Shown in pieces: positions 41,943 through 49,650 of a stretch of DNA of 64,000 nucleotides. The notes beneath the pieces were generated by a model. It was given only the letters and a program-made list of their open reading frames with translations. It ran no database searches and had not been told where the DNA came from. The position numbers were made by a program, and so were the translations under genes. How positions within the stretch are numbered: position 1 is the first letter of the stretch; each line of letters opens with the position of its first letter. The stretch is taken from NCBI GenBank assembly GCA_963557065.1, contig CAUWCT010000001.1, positions 1 through 64,000 of the forward strand. The letters run 5' to 3'. The DNA comes from UMGS1370 sp963557065. GTDB taxonomy: Bacteria > Bacillota > Clostridia > Lachnospirales > Lachnospiraceae.

Positions 41943-42837
41943 TTCCAGACACGCCTGCCTCTCCGCAGAACGCTTTTTGCGGGAGGAAGGATTTTCCCAC
42001 AGTATTCTGGTGGATTTAAAAAGGCAGGAGGATGCCATCCTCTTGGACGGTTGTCCCATTCCTGCCCGTACCCTGATGCCGGAGGGAAGCTGCCTTACAA
42101 TCCGCGTTACAGATTCCGCCCCGCCTTCTTCAATCGTCCCCACTCCTATGGATCTGTCTATTCTCTATGAAGATGAGGATATCATGGTTTTAAATAAACC
42201 GGCAGGTCTGCCGGTCCATCCTTCCATGGGACATTGGGATGACACATTAGCCAACGGGCTTTCCTGGTATTTTAAAGAAAAGGGGGAAGACTTTGTCTTT
42301 CGGGCCATCAGCCGGCTGGATCGGGATACCACCGGCCTTATGATGATTGCCAAACACATTGCCAGCGCCTGTCTCCTTTCCAGACAGGCTGCAAACGGGC
42401 TCATTGAAAAGGAGTATCTGGCCGCCGCCTGCGGATGTATTCCGGAATTTGGCACCATTGATGTCCCTATCCGCCGGGCGGATGACTCTGTAATTGAGCG
42501 GACAGCCGATCCCCTTGAGGGAGATCCGGCCCGCACCCACTATAGCCGGCTGCTCTATGATCCTGTATCCGATTTGTCCCTGGCCCGCGTCCGGCTGGAG
42601 ACCGGGCGGACCCATCAGATCCGGGTTCACTTTCTTTATATTGGCCATCCCCTCCCCGGGGATTTTCTCTACCATCCGGATTTTTCGAGGATCTCCAGAC
42701 AGGCCCTTCACTCCTGGAAACTCCACTTTTTCCACCCAATTACAAAGGCACCCATGCATATGGCTGCACCGATGCCTGATGATATGAAATCACTGTTTCC
42801 TTCTTATTCAGATACCCATCTAAGTCCCTTGGGATAA
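41911..42837 (+). CDS. RluA-family pseudouridine synthase
   Basis: 308-residue RNA pseudouridine synthase. The catalytic region FRAISRLDRDTTGLMMIAK contains the essential aspartate, preceded by LYEDEDIMVLNKPAGLPVHPS; RLETGRTHQIRVHFLYIGHPLPGD is the third family motif. An N-terminal S4-like segment (about residues 15-70) is divergent. It overlaps dinB by 32 bases and converges with the methyltransferase, overlapping it by 34 bases at the 3' end. RluD-type targets in 23S rRNA are likely, but the exact uridines cannot be deduced. Confidence 0.9.
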   Translation: MKIRTISYLIDSRHACLSAERFLREEGFSHSILVDLKRQEDAILLDGCPIPARTLMPEGSCLTIRVTDSAPPSSIVPTPMDLSILYEDEDIMVLNKPAGLPVHPSMGHWDDTLANGLSWYFKEKGEDFVFRAISRLDRDTTGLMMIAKHIASACLLSRQAANGLIEKEYLAAACGCIPEFGTIDVPIRRADDSVIERTADPLEGDPARTHYSRLLYDPVSDLSLARVRLETGRTHQIRVHFLYIGHPLPGDFLYHPDFSRISRQALHSWKLHFFHPITKAPMHMAAPMPDDMKSLFPSYSDTHLSPLG

Positions 42838-44285
42838 TGATTTTTCAGAACGCCTCCTGCCTGTTTTACCCAGCCAAGACTGCATCCGTCAACAGAAATT
42901 AATGTCCATCCCTTCTCATGTTCAGCAGTCAGAGACATCCCTTTTAAATAGGATATTGTCTCTTCACGCTGGGAAGGTTCTGACAGATACAGGCATTTGC
43001 AGCTTCTCACCTCCTCCGTATGAAGGAAAAGGGCCAAAGCATGAGAGGGCTCAAATCTGTTTTTCTTAAACGTACCCAGGTGAAGTCCTGCCCTCACTAT
43101 CCGCAGGCCGTCCAGCCCCTGTTTTCCCATCCGGCTTGTCCAGCCTTTTGGCAGAAGATAAAGCTGATCTCCAAAAAGCACCCAGTCCTCCGGCGGATGA
43201 ACAAGGAGCATTTCTGCCCCTTTCTCTGTCAGAGTTTCTTTCAAAAACGTTTCCAGTATCTGTCTCTTAAGTTTCTCTAATCCGCCCTTTTGACTGCCGG
43301 ATAGCGTTTTCTTTTTAGAGTTTTGGGTCTCTCCTTTCCCTGTATCTTCACAAATGCCTTTCTTTTTCAACACTGCCAGATAGTGTCCCTCTCCTCCCGT
43401 CCGGTGAGGCCAGATACGGAGCGTATCTTCTATATGAACACGTTTGGCATATTCCGGCTCCTTTGTCCACAAAGGATTTCCTGACGAAAACCCCTGCCAG
43501 GAAATGTCCGGCTTTTCTATCTCAAATTCCGGGTGACGCTGCAAAAATGCCCGGATACTCTCTTCGTTTTCCTCAGGAGCAAAGGTACAGGTAGAATAAA
43601 CCAGACGGCCGCCTGGTTTTAACATGGCTGCTCCATTATCCAGAATTTCCGCCTGTCTGGCTGCACAGGCAGTCACGTGCTCCTTACTCCACTGAAGTCT
43701 GGCTTCCTCATCTTTTCGGAACATTCCCTCACCGGAGCAAGGGGCATCAATGACAATCCGATCAAAGACCAAACCAAACCTTTGCGCCAGTTTTCCGGAA
43801 TCTTCATTGGTGACAATGCTGTTTCCAATCCCCATGCGCTCTATATTCTGAGACAAAATCTTTGCCCGCGCCGGGTGAATCTCATTGCACACCAGCACGC
43901 CCATTCCTTTCATTTTACCTGCCAGATGGGTACTTTTCCCGCCTGGAGCCGCACACAAATCCAGAACCCACTCTCCCGGAAGGGGAGCAGCAAGTTCCGC
44001 CACTGCCATAGCGCTTGGCTCCTGAATATAATACAGACCGGCTTCATGGTAAGGGTGCTTTCCCGGCCTTTCATTTCCCGGATAATAGTATCCGTCCGCA
44101 GTCCAGGGAATTGGCTTCAGTTGAAAATATGTGTTTGCCAAATCAAACCCGTTTTCTGCCTTTAACGGATTGATGCGGAGTCCCTGGGTTCTTTCCTTTT
44201 CATAGCTTTCCATAAAAGCCGTATATTCTTCCTGACCTAACAATTCCTTCATCCGTACTGTAAATGCCTGGGGCAATTCCATCAT
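42804..44285 (-). CDS. RsmF-like RNA (cytosine-C5) methyltransferase
   Basis: 493-residue NOL1/NOP2/Sun family methyltransferase. S-adenosylmethionine motifs: VLDLCAAPGGKSTHLA near residue 108; IVIDAPCSGEGMFRKDEE near 180 with one catalytic cysteine; LVYSTCTFAPEENE near 235 with the second. A long C-terminal region, typical of RsmF/YebU, includes a PUA-like end and a poorly conserved KKKGICEDTGKGETQNSKKK linker. Family members methylate cytosines of 16S rRNA. Its last 34 bases overlap the convergent pseudouridine synthase. Confidence 0.9.
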   Translation of the reverse strand: MMELPQAFTVRMKELLGQEEYTAFMESYEKERTQGLRINPLKAENGFDLANTYFQLKPIPWTADGYYYPGNERPGKHPYHEAGLYYIQEPSAMAVAELAAPLPGEWVLDLCAAPGGKSTHLAGKMKGMGVLVCNEIHPARAKILSQNIERMGIGNSIVTNEDSGKLAQRFGLVFDRIVIDAPCSGEGMFRKDEEARLQWSKEHVTACAARQAEILDNGAAMLKPGGRLVYSTCTFAPEENEESIRAFLQRHPEFEIEKPDISWQGFSSGNPLWTKEPEYAKRVHIEDTLRIWPHRTGGEGHYLAVLKKKGICEDTGKGETQNSKKKTLSGSQKGGLEKLKRQILETFLKETLTEKGAEMLLVHPPEDWVLFGDQLYLLPKGWTSRMGKQGLDGLRIVRAGLHLGTFKKNRFEPSHALALFLHTEEVRSCKCLYLSEPSQREETISYLKGMSLTAEHEKGWTLISVDGCSLGWVKQAGGVLKNHYPKGLRWVSE

Positions 44286-44348
44286 CTGTCTTCTCCTGAT
44301 GTTTTTTATAAACTGAAAACGCTGTTTAAACGTAATCTCTTATTACGC

Positions 44349-44393
44349 AAAAAGGCCGCTGCAAAATGAATCCCTGTCATTTCACAACAGCCT
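44349..44393 (-). terminator. Terminator after the DUF6465-like gene
   Basis: On the minus strand AGGCTGTTGTGAAATG pairs imperfectly with CATTTTGCAGCGGCCT and is followed by TTTTT. Confidence 0.82.
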
Positions 44394-44406
44394 CCCATCC
44401 GGTATT

Positions 44407-44772
44407 TTATAACTCTACCTTAAACTCCGGATTTGCTTCGCCATTTACTACATAGTAAGCAGCATTTTCTTCTGCTACTACATACAGTTCAACGCTTTCA
44501 ATCTCTGTATTTTTATGAGTCTTGGCATAATCAGCCTGAGCCTTTGCCAGAACTTCTTTTGCAACTACTTCTTTGCCTGCATACTGGAATACGACGGTTG
44601 CTTTGGTTTCCTTCTTCGCTGCTGCCTTTTTTACTGCCGGCTTTGCTGCCTTTTTAACTTCCTCTGCTGCCGGAGCAGATGCCTTGGTCTCAGCTGCTTT
44701 TACCTCAACTGCCTTTGTTTCTTCCTTTACAGGTTTTACGGCTGTTTTGGCTGTCTTTTTCGGTGCTGCCAT
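44407..44772 (-). CDS. DUF6465-like protein with Lys/Ala-rich N-terminus
   Basis: 121 residues. The first 55 are lysine-, alanine- and proline-rich, like a histone H1 or nucleoid-protein tail. The last 65 form a compact acidic domain (TVVFQYAGKEVVAKEVLAKAQADYAKTHKNTEIESVELYVVAEENAAYYVVNGEANPEFKVEL). This C-terminal pattern is common in Lachnospiraceae as DUF6465. A role in nucleoid or RNA binding is suggested by the basic tail but is not established. It has a strong promoter and its own terminator. Confidence 0.82.
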   Translation of the reverse strand: MAAPKKTAKTAVKPVKEETKAVEVKAAETKASAPAAEEVKKAAKPAVKKAAAKKETKATVVFQYAGKEVVAKEVLAKAQADYAKTHKNTEIESVELYVVAEENAAYYVVNGEANPEFKVEL

Positions 44773-44857
44773 AATACTTTATCCTCCTCATGATTCTATA
44801 ACATTTGTATTATAACTCCCTTACAAGTATTCCTTCAGATGTCATCGTCATTACTGG

Positions 44858-44886
44858 ATTATAAGTCTATGTCACGAATTTGTCAA
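44858..44886 (-). promoter_or_regulatory. Strong promoter of the DUF6465-like gene
   Basis: Minus-strand -35 TTGACA (44881-44886), 17-base spacer and -10 TATAAT (44858-44863), a consensus promoter. A second TATAAT lies nearer the gene. Confidence 0.8.
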
Positions 44887-44926
44887 TGTTTAACAGCCTT
44901 TGTCCTGCTTTGTATCGAAAAAAAGC

Positions 44927-46195
44927 CTATAATTCCTCTTCAATCCGTAAAAGCTGGTTGTATTTTGCCACTCTGTCCGAACGGCAGGGAGCGCCGGTTT
45001 TGATCTGCCCTGCATTCAGCGCTACTGCAATGTCTGCGATCATCGAATCCTCTGTTTCTCCGGAACGATGAGAAATAACAGCCGCATATCCGGCTTCTTT
45101 TGCCATCTGAACCGCTTCCAGACTTTCGGTCAGTGTGCCTATCTGATTTACCTTTATTAAAATGGCATTGGCGATTCCCATATCAATTCCCTTTTTTAAA
45201 CGCCTGGTATTGGTCACAAACAGGTCGTCTCCCACCAGCTGCAGGGAATCTCCAAACGCTGACGTAAGCATCTTCCAGCCCTCCCAGTCTTCTTCCCAAA
45301 GTCCGTCTTCAATAGAAAAAATCGGGTACTGGTCTGTCAATTCTTTATAATACTGAATCATTTCAGAAGAAGACCGGCGCACCTGTTTTCCTTTCATTTT
45401 GCTCTCTCCGGGAAACAGGTAATATCCGCTCTCAGGATCATAAAGTTCCGAGGATGCGGCGTCAATGGCAAACCGGATATCCTCTCCCGGCTTATACCCG
45501 GCCGAAATAACTGCATCTGTAAGAAAAGACAACACCTGATTGGCGTCCTTAAAATCAGGCGCAAATCCCCCTTCATCCCCGACTCCGGTAGAATATCCTT
45601 TTTCTATCAGTAATTTCTTTAACGTGTGATAAACCTCTGTGCAAATTCTCAGTCCTTCTGAAAACGATCCCGCCCTCCATGGCGCAATCATAAACTCCTG
45701 CAAATCCACTGTATTGTCAGCGTGCTTTCCTCCGTTTAAGATATTCATCATGGGTCTTGGCATTTTGCAGGCGTTAATCCCTCCCAAATATCGGTAAAGG
45801 GGAATCTTTAAGGCATTGGCCCCTGCTCTGGCAGCAGCCATGGAAACGGCTAAAATTGCATTGGCTCCCAATTTTCCTTTATTTTCTGTGCCGTCTGCAT
45901 CCCGTAAAATCCTGTCTATCTTTCTTTGATCCAGCGCATCTTCAAACATCAGCGCCTCTGCCAGAACCGTATTCACGTGTTCTGCTGCTTTTAAAACACC
46001 TTTTCCCAGATACCGGCTTTCCTTATCCCGAAGTTCTGCTGCTTCAAAGGTTCCTGTAGATGCTCCGGACGGAACGGAAGCTCTCCCGGATGCTCCGCAC
46101 TCTAAAACTACCTCTGCCTCTACGGTAGGATTGCCTCTGGAATCCAAAATTTCCCGACCCCGTACAGAAACAATTTCATATTTTTCACATTTCAC
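44927..46195 (-). CDS. eno: Enolase
   Basis: 422-residue phosphopyruvate hydratase of glycolysis. It has EILDSRGNPTVEAEV, SGASTGTFEA, the metal and catalytic region GDEGGFAPD, EDGLWEEDWEGW, DDLFVTNTRRL and SHRSGETEDSMIADIAVA. It starts with GTG at 46195 (reads MKCEKYEIVSVRGREI), because AGGAGG lies eight bases upstream. The enzyme forms a dimer or octamer in the cytoplasm. Confidence 0.96.
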   Translation of the reverse strand: MKCEKYEIVSVRGREILDSRGNPTVEAEVVLECGASGRASVPSGASTGTFEAAELRDKESRYLGKGVLKAAEHVNTVLAEALMFEDALDQRKIDRILRDADGTENKGKLGANAILAVSMAAARAGANALKIPLYRYLGGINACKMPRPMMNILNGGKHADNTVDLQEFMIAPWRAGSFSEGLRICTEVYHTLKKLLIEKGYSTGVGDEGGFAPDFKDANQVLSFLTDAVISAGYKPGEDIRFAIDAASSELYDPESGYYLFPGESKMKGKQVRRSSSEMIQYYKELTDQYPIFSIEDGLWEEDWEGWKMLTSAFGDSLQLVGDDLFVTNTRRLKKGIDMGIANAILIKVNQIGTLTESLEAVQMAKEAGYAAVISHRSGETEDSMIADIAVALNAGQIKTGAPCRSDRVAKYNQLLRIEEEL

Positions 46196-46275
46196 CTGTT
46201 TGTCCTCCTATCTTGTCCATTAGGTTTGGCTAATAGTATATGCTTTTTTGTGAAAAATATGGGGTTCAAATGCCG

Positions 46276-47109
46276 CTATTCCAGATTCAGCTTATTTTTT
46301 AAAATATAATGAGTCCCAATACCAAAAATCAATGTTTTTGCCAGTTCGCCAAGAAGGAAAGTCATTCCCAGTATATGAATTTCCCAGTAAGAATACTCTG
46401 GCAGGGAAATGGAAATGGGAAGTCCCAGCGCACCGCTTGCCATACACATTGTAAAAAAGCCCACTGCTGTATTAATGACAATGTACCACACCACTGCCAG
46501 CGCTGCCTTATGATTTCTGGATAAGTGCCCCAGACTGGCGGCAAAATATATATGATAAATAAATGCAAAACCACTGATGATAAGAGCTGCCAGAACTTCG
46601 ATGCCAAACAGCACCATCTGAACAAGCAATTCCTTATCGTATGCCCTTGCCTGGATGCACAATTCTTTTATAAGAGACGGAATCATGGCCAGCGCCTGGA
46701 AAAACTCAATTCCTCCTAAAATTCCAATAGACAGCACTGCTACTGCACCAGACAGGATTCCAATGAGAAAGGAAACCAGGGCTTTTGAAAATACCAGCTG
46801 CCATACCTTTACTGGAAGGGTAAACATTAAATATCCTTCTTCCCCTAAAAGTCCTTTGTAAAACCTCTGGGCAATGACTACAAAAGCAAATACCCCCAGT
46901 CCTATTAAAATTGCTACATAAAGAAGTACGGCAATTCCTCCAAAATAATAGTTAATCCAGTCCCAAAGTTCAAACAGCGGACTGCTGCTACCAATTCCCA
47001 CATTTGCAAACAGGGCGTTGAGCAGCGAAATGACAATGACTGCAGCATACATGGGAAACATGGTCCGTATCATGGCTGCCCACTCATATTTTACTAATTT
47101 TCTGAACAT
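46276..47109 (-). CDS. ABC transporter permease
   Basis: 277 residues with about six hydrophobic segments (near 18-40, 55-80, 105-130, 140-165, 175-200, 240-262), the layout of an ABC-2 type export permease. Specific family motifs are weak. The ATP-binding and GntR regulator genes lie upstream on the same strand, giving a YtrA-like GntR-ABC operon. The gap to the ATPase holds a full palindromic element (47135-47284), which may separate the operon. Substrate unknown; in Firmicutes related sets respond to cell-envelope stress or antibiotics. Confidence 0.78.
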   Translation of the reverse strand: MFRKLVKYEWAAMIRTMFPMYAAVIVISLLNALFANVGIGSSSPLFELWDWINYYFGGIAVLLYVAILIGLGVFAFVVIAQRFYKGLLGEEGYLMFTLPVKVWQLVFSKALVSFLIGILSGAVAVLSIGILGGIEFFQALAMIPSLIKELCIQARAYDKELLVQMVLFGIEVLAALIISGFAFIYHIYFAASLGHLSRNHKAALAVVWYIVINTAVGFFTMCMASGALGLPISISLPEYSYWEIHILGMTFLLGELAKTLIFGIGTHYILKNKLNLE

Positions 47110-47134
47110 ATTTGATACTCCTTTTTCTTTATTC

Positions 47135-47284
47135 GTAACAGTTCAGTCATGCATCTTCTTGCCAGCTTACGCGGACAAGAAGTATCGGGCGTCCGCCCTA
47201 TGAAGATTCAGACAGGAAAACTCTTATGAAAACACGTTTTCAACACTTTTTTCTAGTTGAATCTTCGCATAGCTGAACGGTTAC
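47135..47284 (+). repeat. Dispersed palindromic element, full copy (copy C)
   Basis: 150 bases with ends GTAACAGTTCAGTCATG and AGCTGAACGGTTAC. Hairpin I is formed by CTTCTTGCC and its partner GGACAAGAAG; hairpin II by GAAGATTCAG and TTGAATCTTC. It lies between the ABC ATPase stop and the permease start, within what looks like one operon. It ends two bases before the ATPase stop codon (47287-47289). Confidence 0.87.
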
Positions 47285-47286
47285 CT

Positions 47287-48018
47287 TTATTCTTCTGTCT
47301 GATTTGTGTCTGATTGTGTAACTGCAAAAATATGGCGGAACAACTGATCGACAGAGAGATTTTCTGTTTCTCTGATACGATCCACGCTGTCCTGGCGCAC
47401 CACACGCCCGTCTTTCAGAAAGATTACTTCATCCAGCACCTTTTCTATATCTGAAATCAGGTGAGTAGAAATCAGCACCGATGCGTCTTCTGAATAATTG
47501 CTTAAAATTGTATGGAGAATAAAATCCCTGGCTGCCGGATCCACGCCTCCAATCGGTTCATCCAAAATGTAAAGCTTTGCATTTCTGCTCATTACCAGTA
47601 CCAACTGCACCTTTTCTTTGGTTCCTTTTGACAAAGTTTTCATCCTGTCATCCAGATGGATATTTAACCGGTTCAGCATATCAAGAGCTGTCTCTTTTCT
47701 AAAATCCGGATAAAAATCTTCAAACATCTTTACAATATCTTTTACTTTCATCCAATCTGCAAAATATGCTTTATCCGGAAGATACGAAATCATGGACTTG
47801 CTGGAAACTCCAGGACTTTTTCCATCTATCCGAATAGTTCCCCCACTGGGCTGCAAAAGTCCGTTGAGCAGCTTGATAAGCGTTGTTTTGCCAGATCCGT
47901 TAGGGCCTAACAGACCGATAATCTTTCCGCTCTCCAGTCTGATTGTCACATCCTTTAATGCTTCTTTGCGGCCAAACTGCTTGGTTAAATTGCTGCAAAC
48001 TAATAATTCCCGGCTCAT
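47287..48018 (-). CDS. ABC transporter ATP-binding protein
   Basis: 243 residues. Walker A GLLGPNGSGKTTLIKLL near residue 34, Q-loop and signature LSKGTKEKVQLVLVM near 128, Walker B LYILDEPIGGVD near 150 and H-loop ISTHLISDIE near 185 are all present. It belongs to the exporter-type (CcmA/YtrB-like) branch, and pairs with the permease downstream and the GntR-family repressor upstream (four-base gap). ATP hydrolysis would power export of an unknown compound. Confidence 0.93.
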   Translation of the reverse strand: MSRELLVCSNLTKQFGRKEALKDVTIRLESGKIIGLLGPNGSGKTTLIKLLNGLLQPSGGTIRIDGKSPGVSSKSMISYLPDKAYFADWMKVKDIVKMFEDFYPDFRKETALDMLNRLNIHLDDRMKTLSKGTKEKVQLVLVMSRNAKLYILDEPIGGVDPAARDFILHTILSNYSEDASVLISTHLISDIEKVLDEVIFLKDGRVVRQDSVDRIRETENLSVDQLFRHIFAVTQSDTNQTEE

Positions 48019-48022
48019 ATCC

Positions 48023-48391
48023 TTACATTTCCTCCTTTAACGCCTGTGTCAGCACAATTCCAATCTCTTCTTTCGTATAGCCAAGTTCCCTCATCTGGGA
48101 TAGAAACTGGCGCACCTTATCCATGGCTTGATTGGTCCTTAGCTGTTTGATAACTTCCATATCCTGGGTTACGCTCCTTCCTGCAGTCCGATTGGTTAGA
48201 ATCAGTCCTTTGCCCTCTAAATCAGCAAGGGCTCTCTGCATTGTATTGGGATTTACCCCTGCATCAGCGGCAAACTCCCTGACAGAGGGGAGTCTCTGTC
48301 CCGGCTGATACATACCAGATGCAATCTGGGCAGTCAGCTGCTCTGACAGTTGAATCCAAATCGGCCGGTCATCTGCAATATTCCACTCCAT
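48023..48391 (-). CDS. GntR-family transcriptional regulator (YtrA type)
   Basis: 122 residues: a GntR winged helix (IQLSEQLTAQIASGMYQPGQRLPSVREFAADAGVNPNTMQRALADLEGKGLILTN), then a short helical C-terminus of about 45 residues. The short tail marks the YtrA subfamily, which controls ABC transporter operons. First gene of the regulator-ATPase-permease set. A perfect palindrome next to its promoter (48418-48437) is a likely operator, so it probably represses its own operon and is relieved by an unknown signal. Confidence 0.92.
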   Translation of the reverse strand: MEWNIADDRPIWIQLSEQLTAQIASGMYQPGQRLPSVREFAADAGVNPNTMQRALADLEGKGLILTNRTAGRSVTQDMEVIKQLRTNQAMDKVRQFLSQMRELGYTKEEIGIVLTQALKEEM

Positions 48392-48417
48392 ATTTTCTCC
48401 TTGTTCTATTGTATCAT

Positions 48418-48437
48418 TGTATTAATTGCTTAATACA
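48418..48437. promoter_or_regulatory. Operator of the GntR-ABC operon
   Basis: TGTATTAATTGCTTAATACA: perfect eight-base arms around a four-base centre. It directly follows the -10 box on the minus strand, where it would block initiation. Confidence 0.78.
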
Positions 48438-48466
48438 GTTATACATGAAAAACAGTACTTTGTCAA
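48438..48466 (-). promoter_or_regulatory. Promoter of the GntR-ABC operon
   Basis: Minus-strand -35 TTGACA (48461-48466), 17-base spacer, -10 TATAAC (48438-48443). Confidence 0.78.
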
Positions 48467-48504
48467 TCAAATTTTATTTTTTTTTACTCTGAACTGGGGC
48501 CATC

Positions 48505-48545
48505 AAAAAAAAGAATGAATCCGCTTTTAATCAGACTCATTCTTC
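48505..48545 (-). terminator. Terminator of the mal operon
   Basis: On the minus strand AAGAATGAGTC pairs with GATTCATTCTT, followed by TTTTTT; it lies just after the lacI-type gene. Confidence 0.85.
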
Positions 48546-48558
48546 CTCATTTCTCTTC

Positions 48559-49614
48559 TTAATGATTTTCGGTTTCAATGCTTTTGGTTGACTGGCCTTC
48601 TACCAGTCTGGCCTGAAAAATTTTCTGCTGACTCACCCTTTGCTCCGGATTCTTGCTCCGAATCTGAGCAAACAAAATGCGGATCGTCTCATAAGCCATT
48701 TCTTCTACCGGCTGATGGATGGTGGTAATGGCCGGATTGTAATAATGGGCCATATCCAGCCCGTCAAATCCGGCAATCGAGTAGTCCTTTGGCACTGATT
48801 TTCCTGCATCAAACACTGCTTTGCAAGCACCAATGGCCATACTGTCTGAAATAGCAAAGACTGCTGTCAGTTCTGGTTTGGAAGCCATCAACTTTTTCAT
48901 CAGTCCGTATCCATTGGCCATGGTATACCAGTTTACATTTTCCGGACTGTAAAAACACCAGGACGGTTCAGATTGGATTCCATGATCCGCCAGTGCGCGC
49001 CGATACCCTTCCAGGCGCAGACGTCCAATGCTCTCATCCTGGGGAGTCGCCGCCAATATCCCTATTCGGCCATGTCCCAAACTGCACAGATAATCCACTA
49101 TCTTATAGCTTTCCTGAAAGTCATCTACTGAAACACAGGACAAAAATTCGTTCTCCATCGCATCTGTACACGAAGCCGTACTTAAGACAAAAGGAATCTC
49201 CAACTGTTTTAATTTTTCTTTATTCTGGCAGAAATGTCCGCCCAGAAAAATAATTCCCTTCAGCCGTTTTTCCTTAATCAGTTCAATGGCCACATCCACC
49301 TCGTCTTCTGCCTCTTCTACCCTGTGAAGCAAAAACGAATACCGCTTTTTCTGAATTTCCTCTTCAAAGATCCGAATCATGCTGTAAAAAAACGGGTTGT
49401 CAATTCCCTTAATTAATACCGCAATGGTTCTGGAAACAGAACGTTTTAAATTTCTGGCGCTGTTATTAGGAATGTAATGGTTTTCCCTGATTACCTCTAA
49501 AATACGGTTTTTCGTCTCCTCATTAATATCCGGGTGATTGTTGATTGCCCTGGACACTGTGCTGACGCCAACGCCGCATATTTTTGCAATGTCTTTGATA
49601 TTAAGCGTATCCAT
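48559..49614 (-). CDS. LacI-family transcriptional regulator
   Basis: 351 residues. The N-terminal helix-turn-helix MDTLNIKDIAKICGVGVST and hinge helix are followed by the periplasmic-binding-like effector domain (GIDNPFFYSMIRIFEEE, GILAATPQDESIGRLRLEGYRRAL, FAISDSMAIGACKAVFDAG, SIAGFDGLDMAHYYNPAITTI). It lies 36 bases after malQ, at the end of the maltodextrin operon. The LacI-type operator at 54408-54425 near the malE promoter suggests that it represses malEFG-malQ and itself. The effector is likely a maltodextrin or maltose derivative (inference). Confidence 0.92.
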   Translation of the reverse strand: MDTLNIKDIAKICGVGVSTVSRAINNHPDINEETKNRILEVIRENHYIPNNSARNLKRSVSRTIAVLIKGIDNPFFYSMIRIFEEEIQKKRYSFLLHRVEEAEDEVDVAIELIKEKRLKGIIFLGGHFCQNKEKLKQLEIPFVLSTASCTDAMENEFLSCVSVDDFQESYKIVDYLCSLGHGRIGILAATPQDESIGRLRLEGYRRALADHGIQSEPSWCFYSPENVNWYTMANGYGLMKKLMASKPELTAVFAISDSMAIGACKAVFDAGKSVPKDYSIAGFDGLDMAHYYNPAITTIHQPVEEMAYETIRILFAQIRSKNPEQRVSQQKIFQARLVEGQSTKSIETENH

Positions 49615-49650
49615 TTCAAGTCCTCTCTTCTTGCAGCAGTTTTTATGGTA

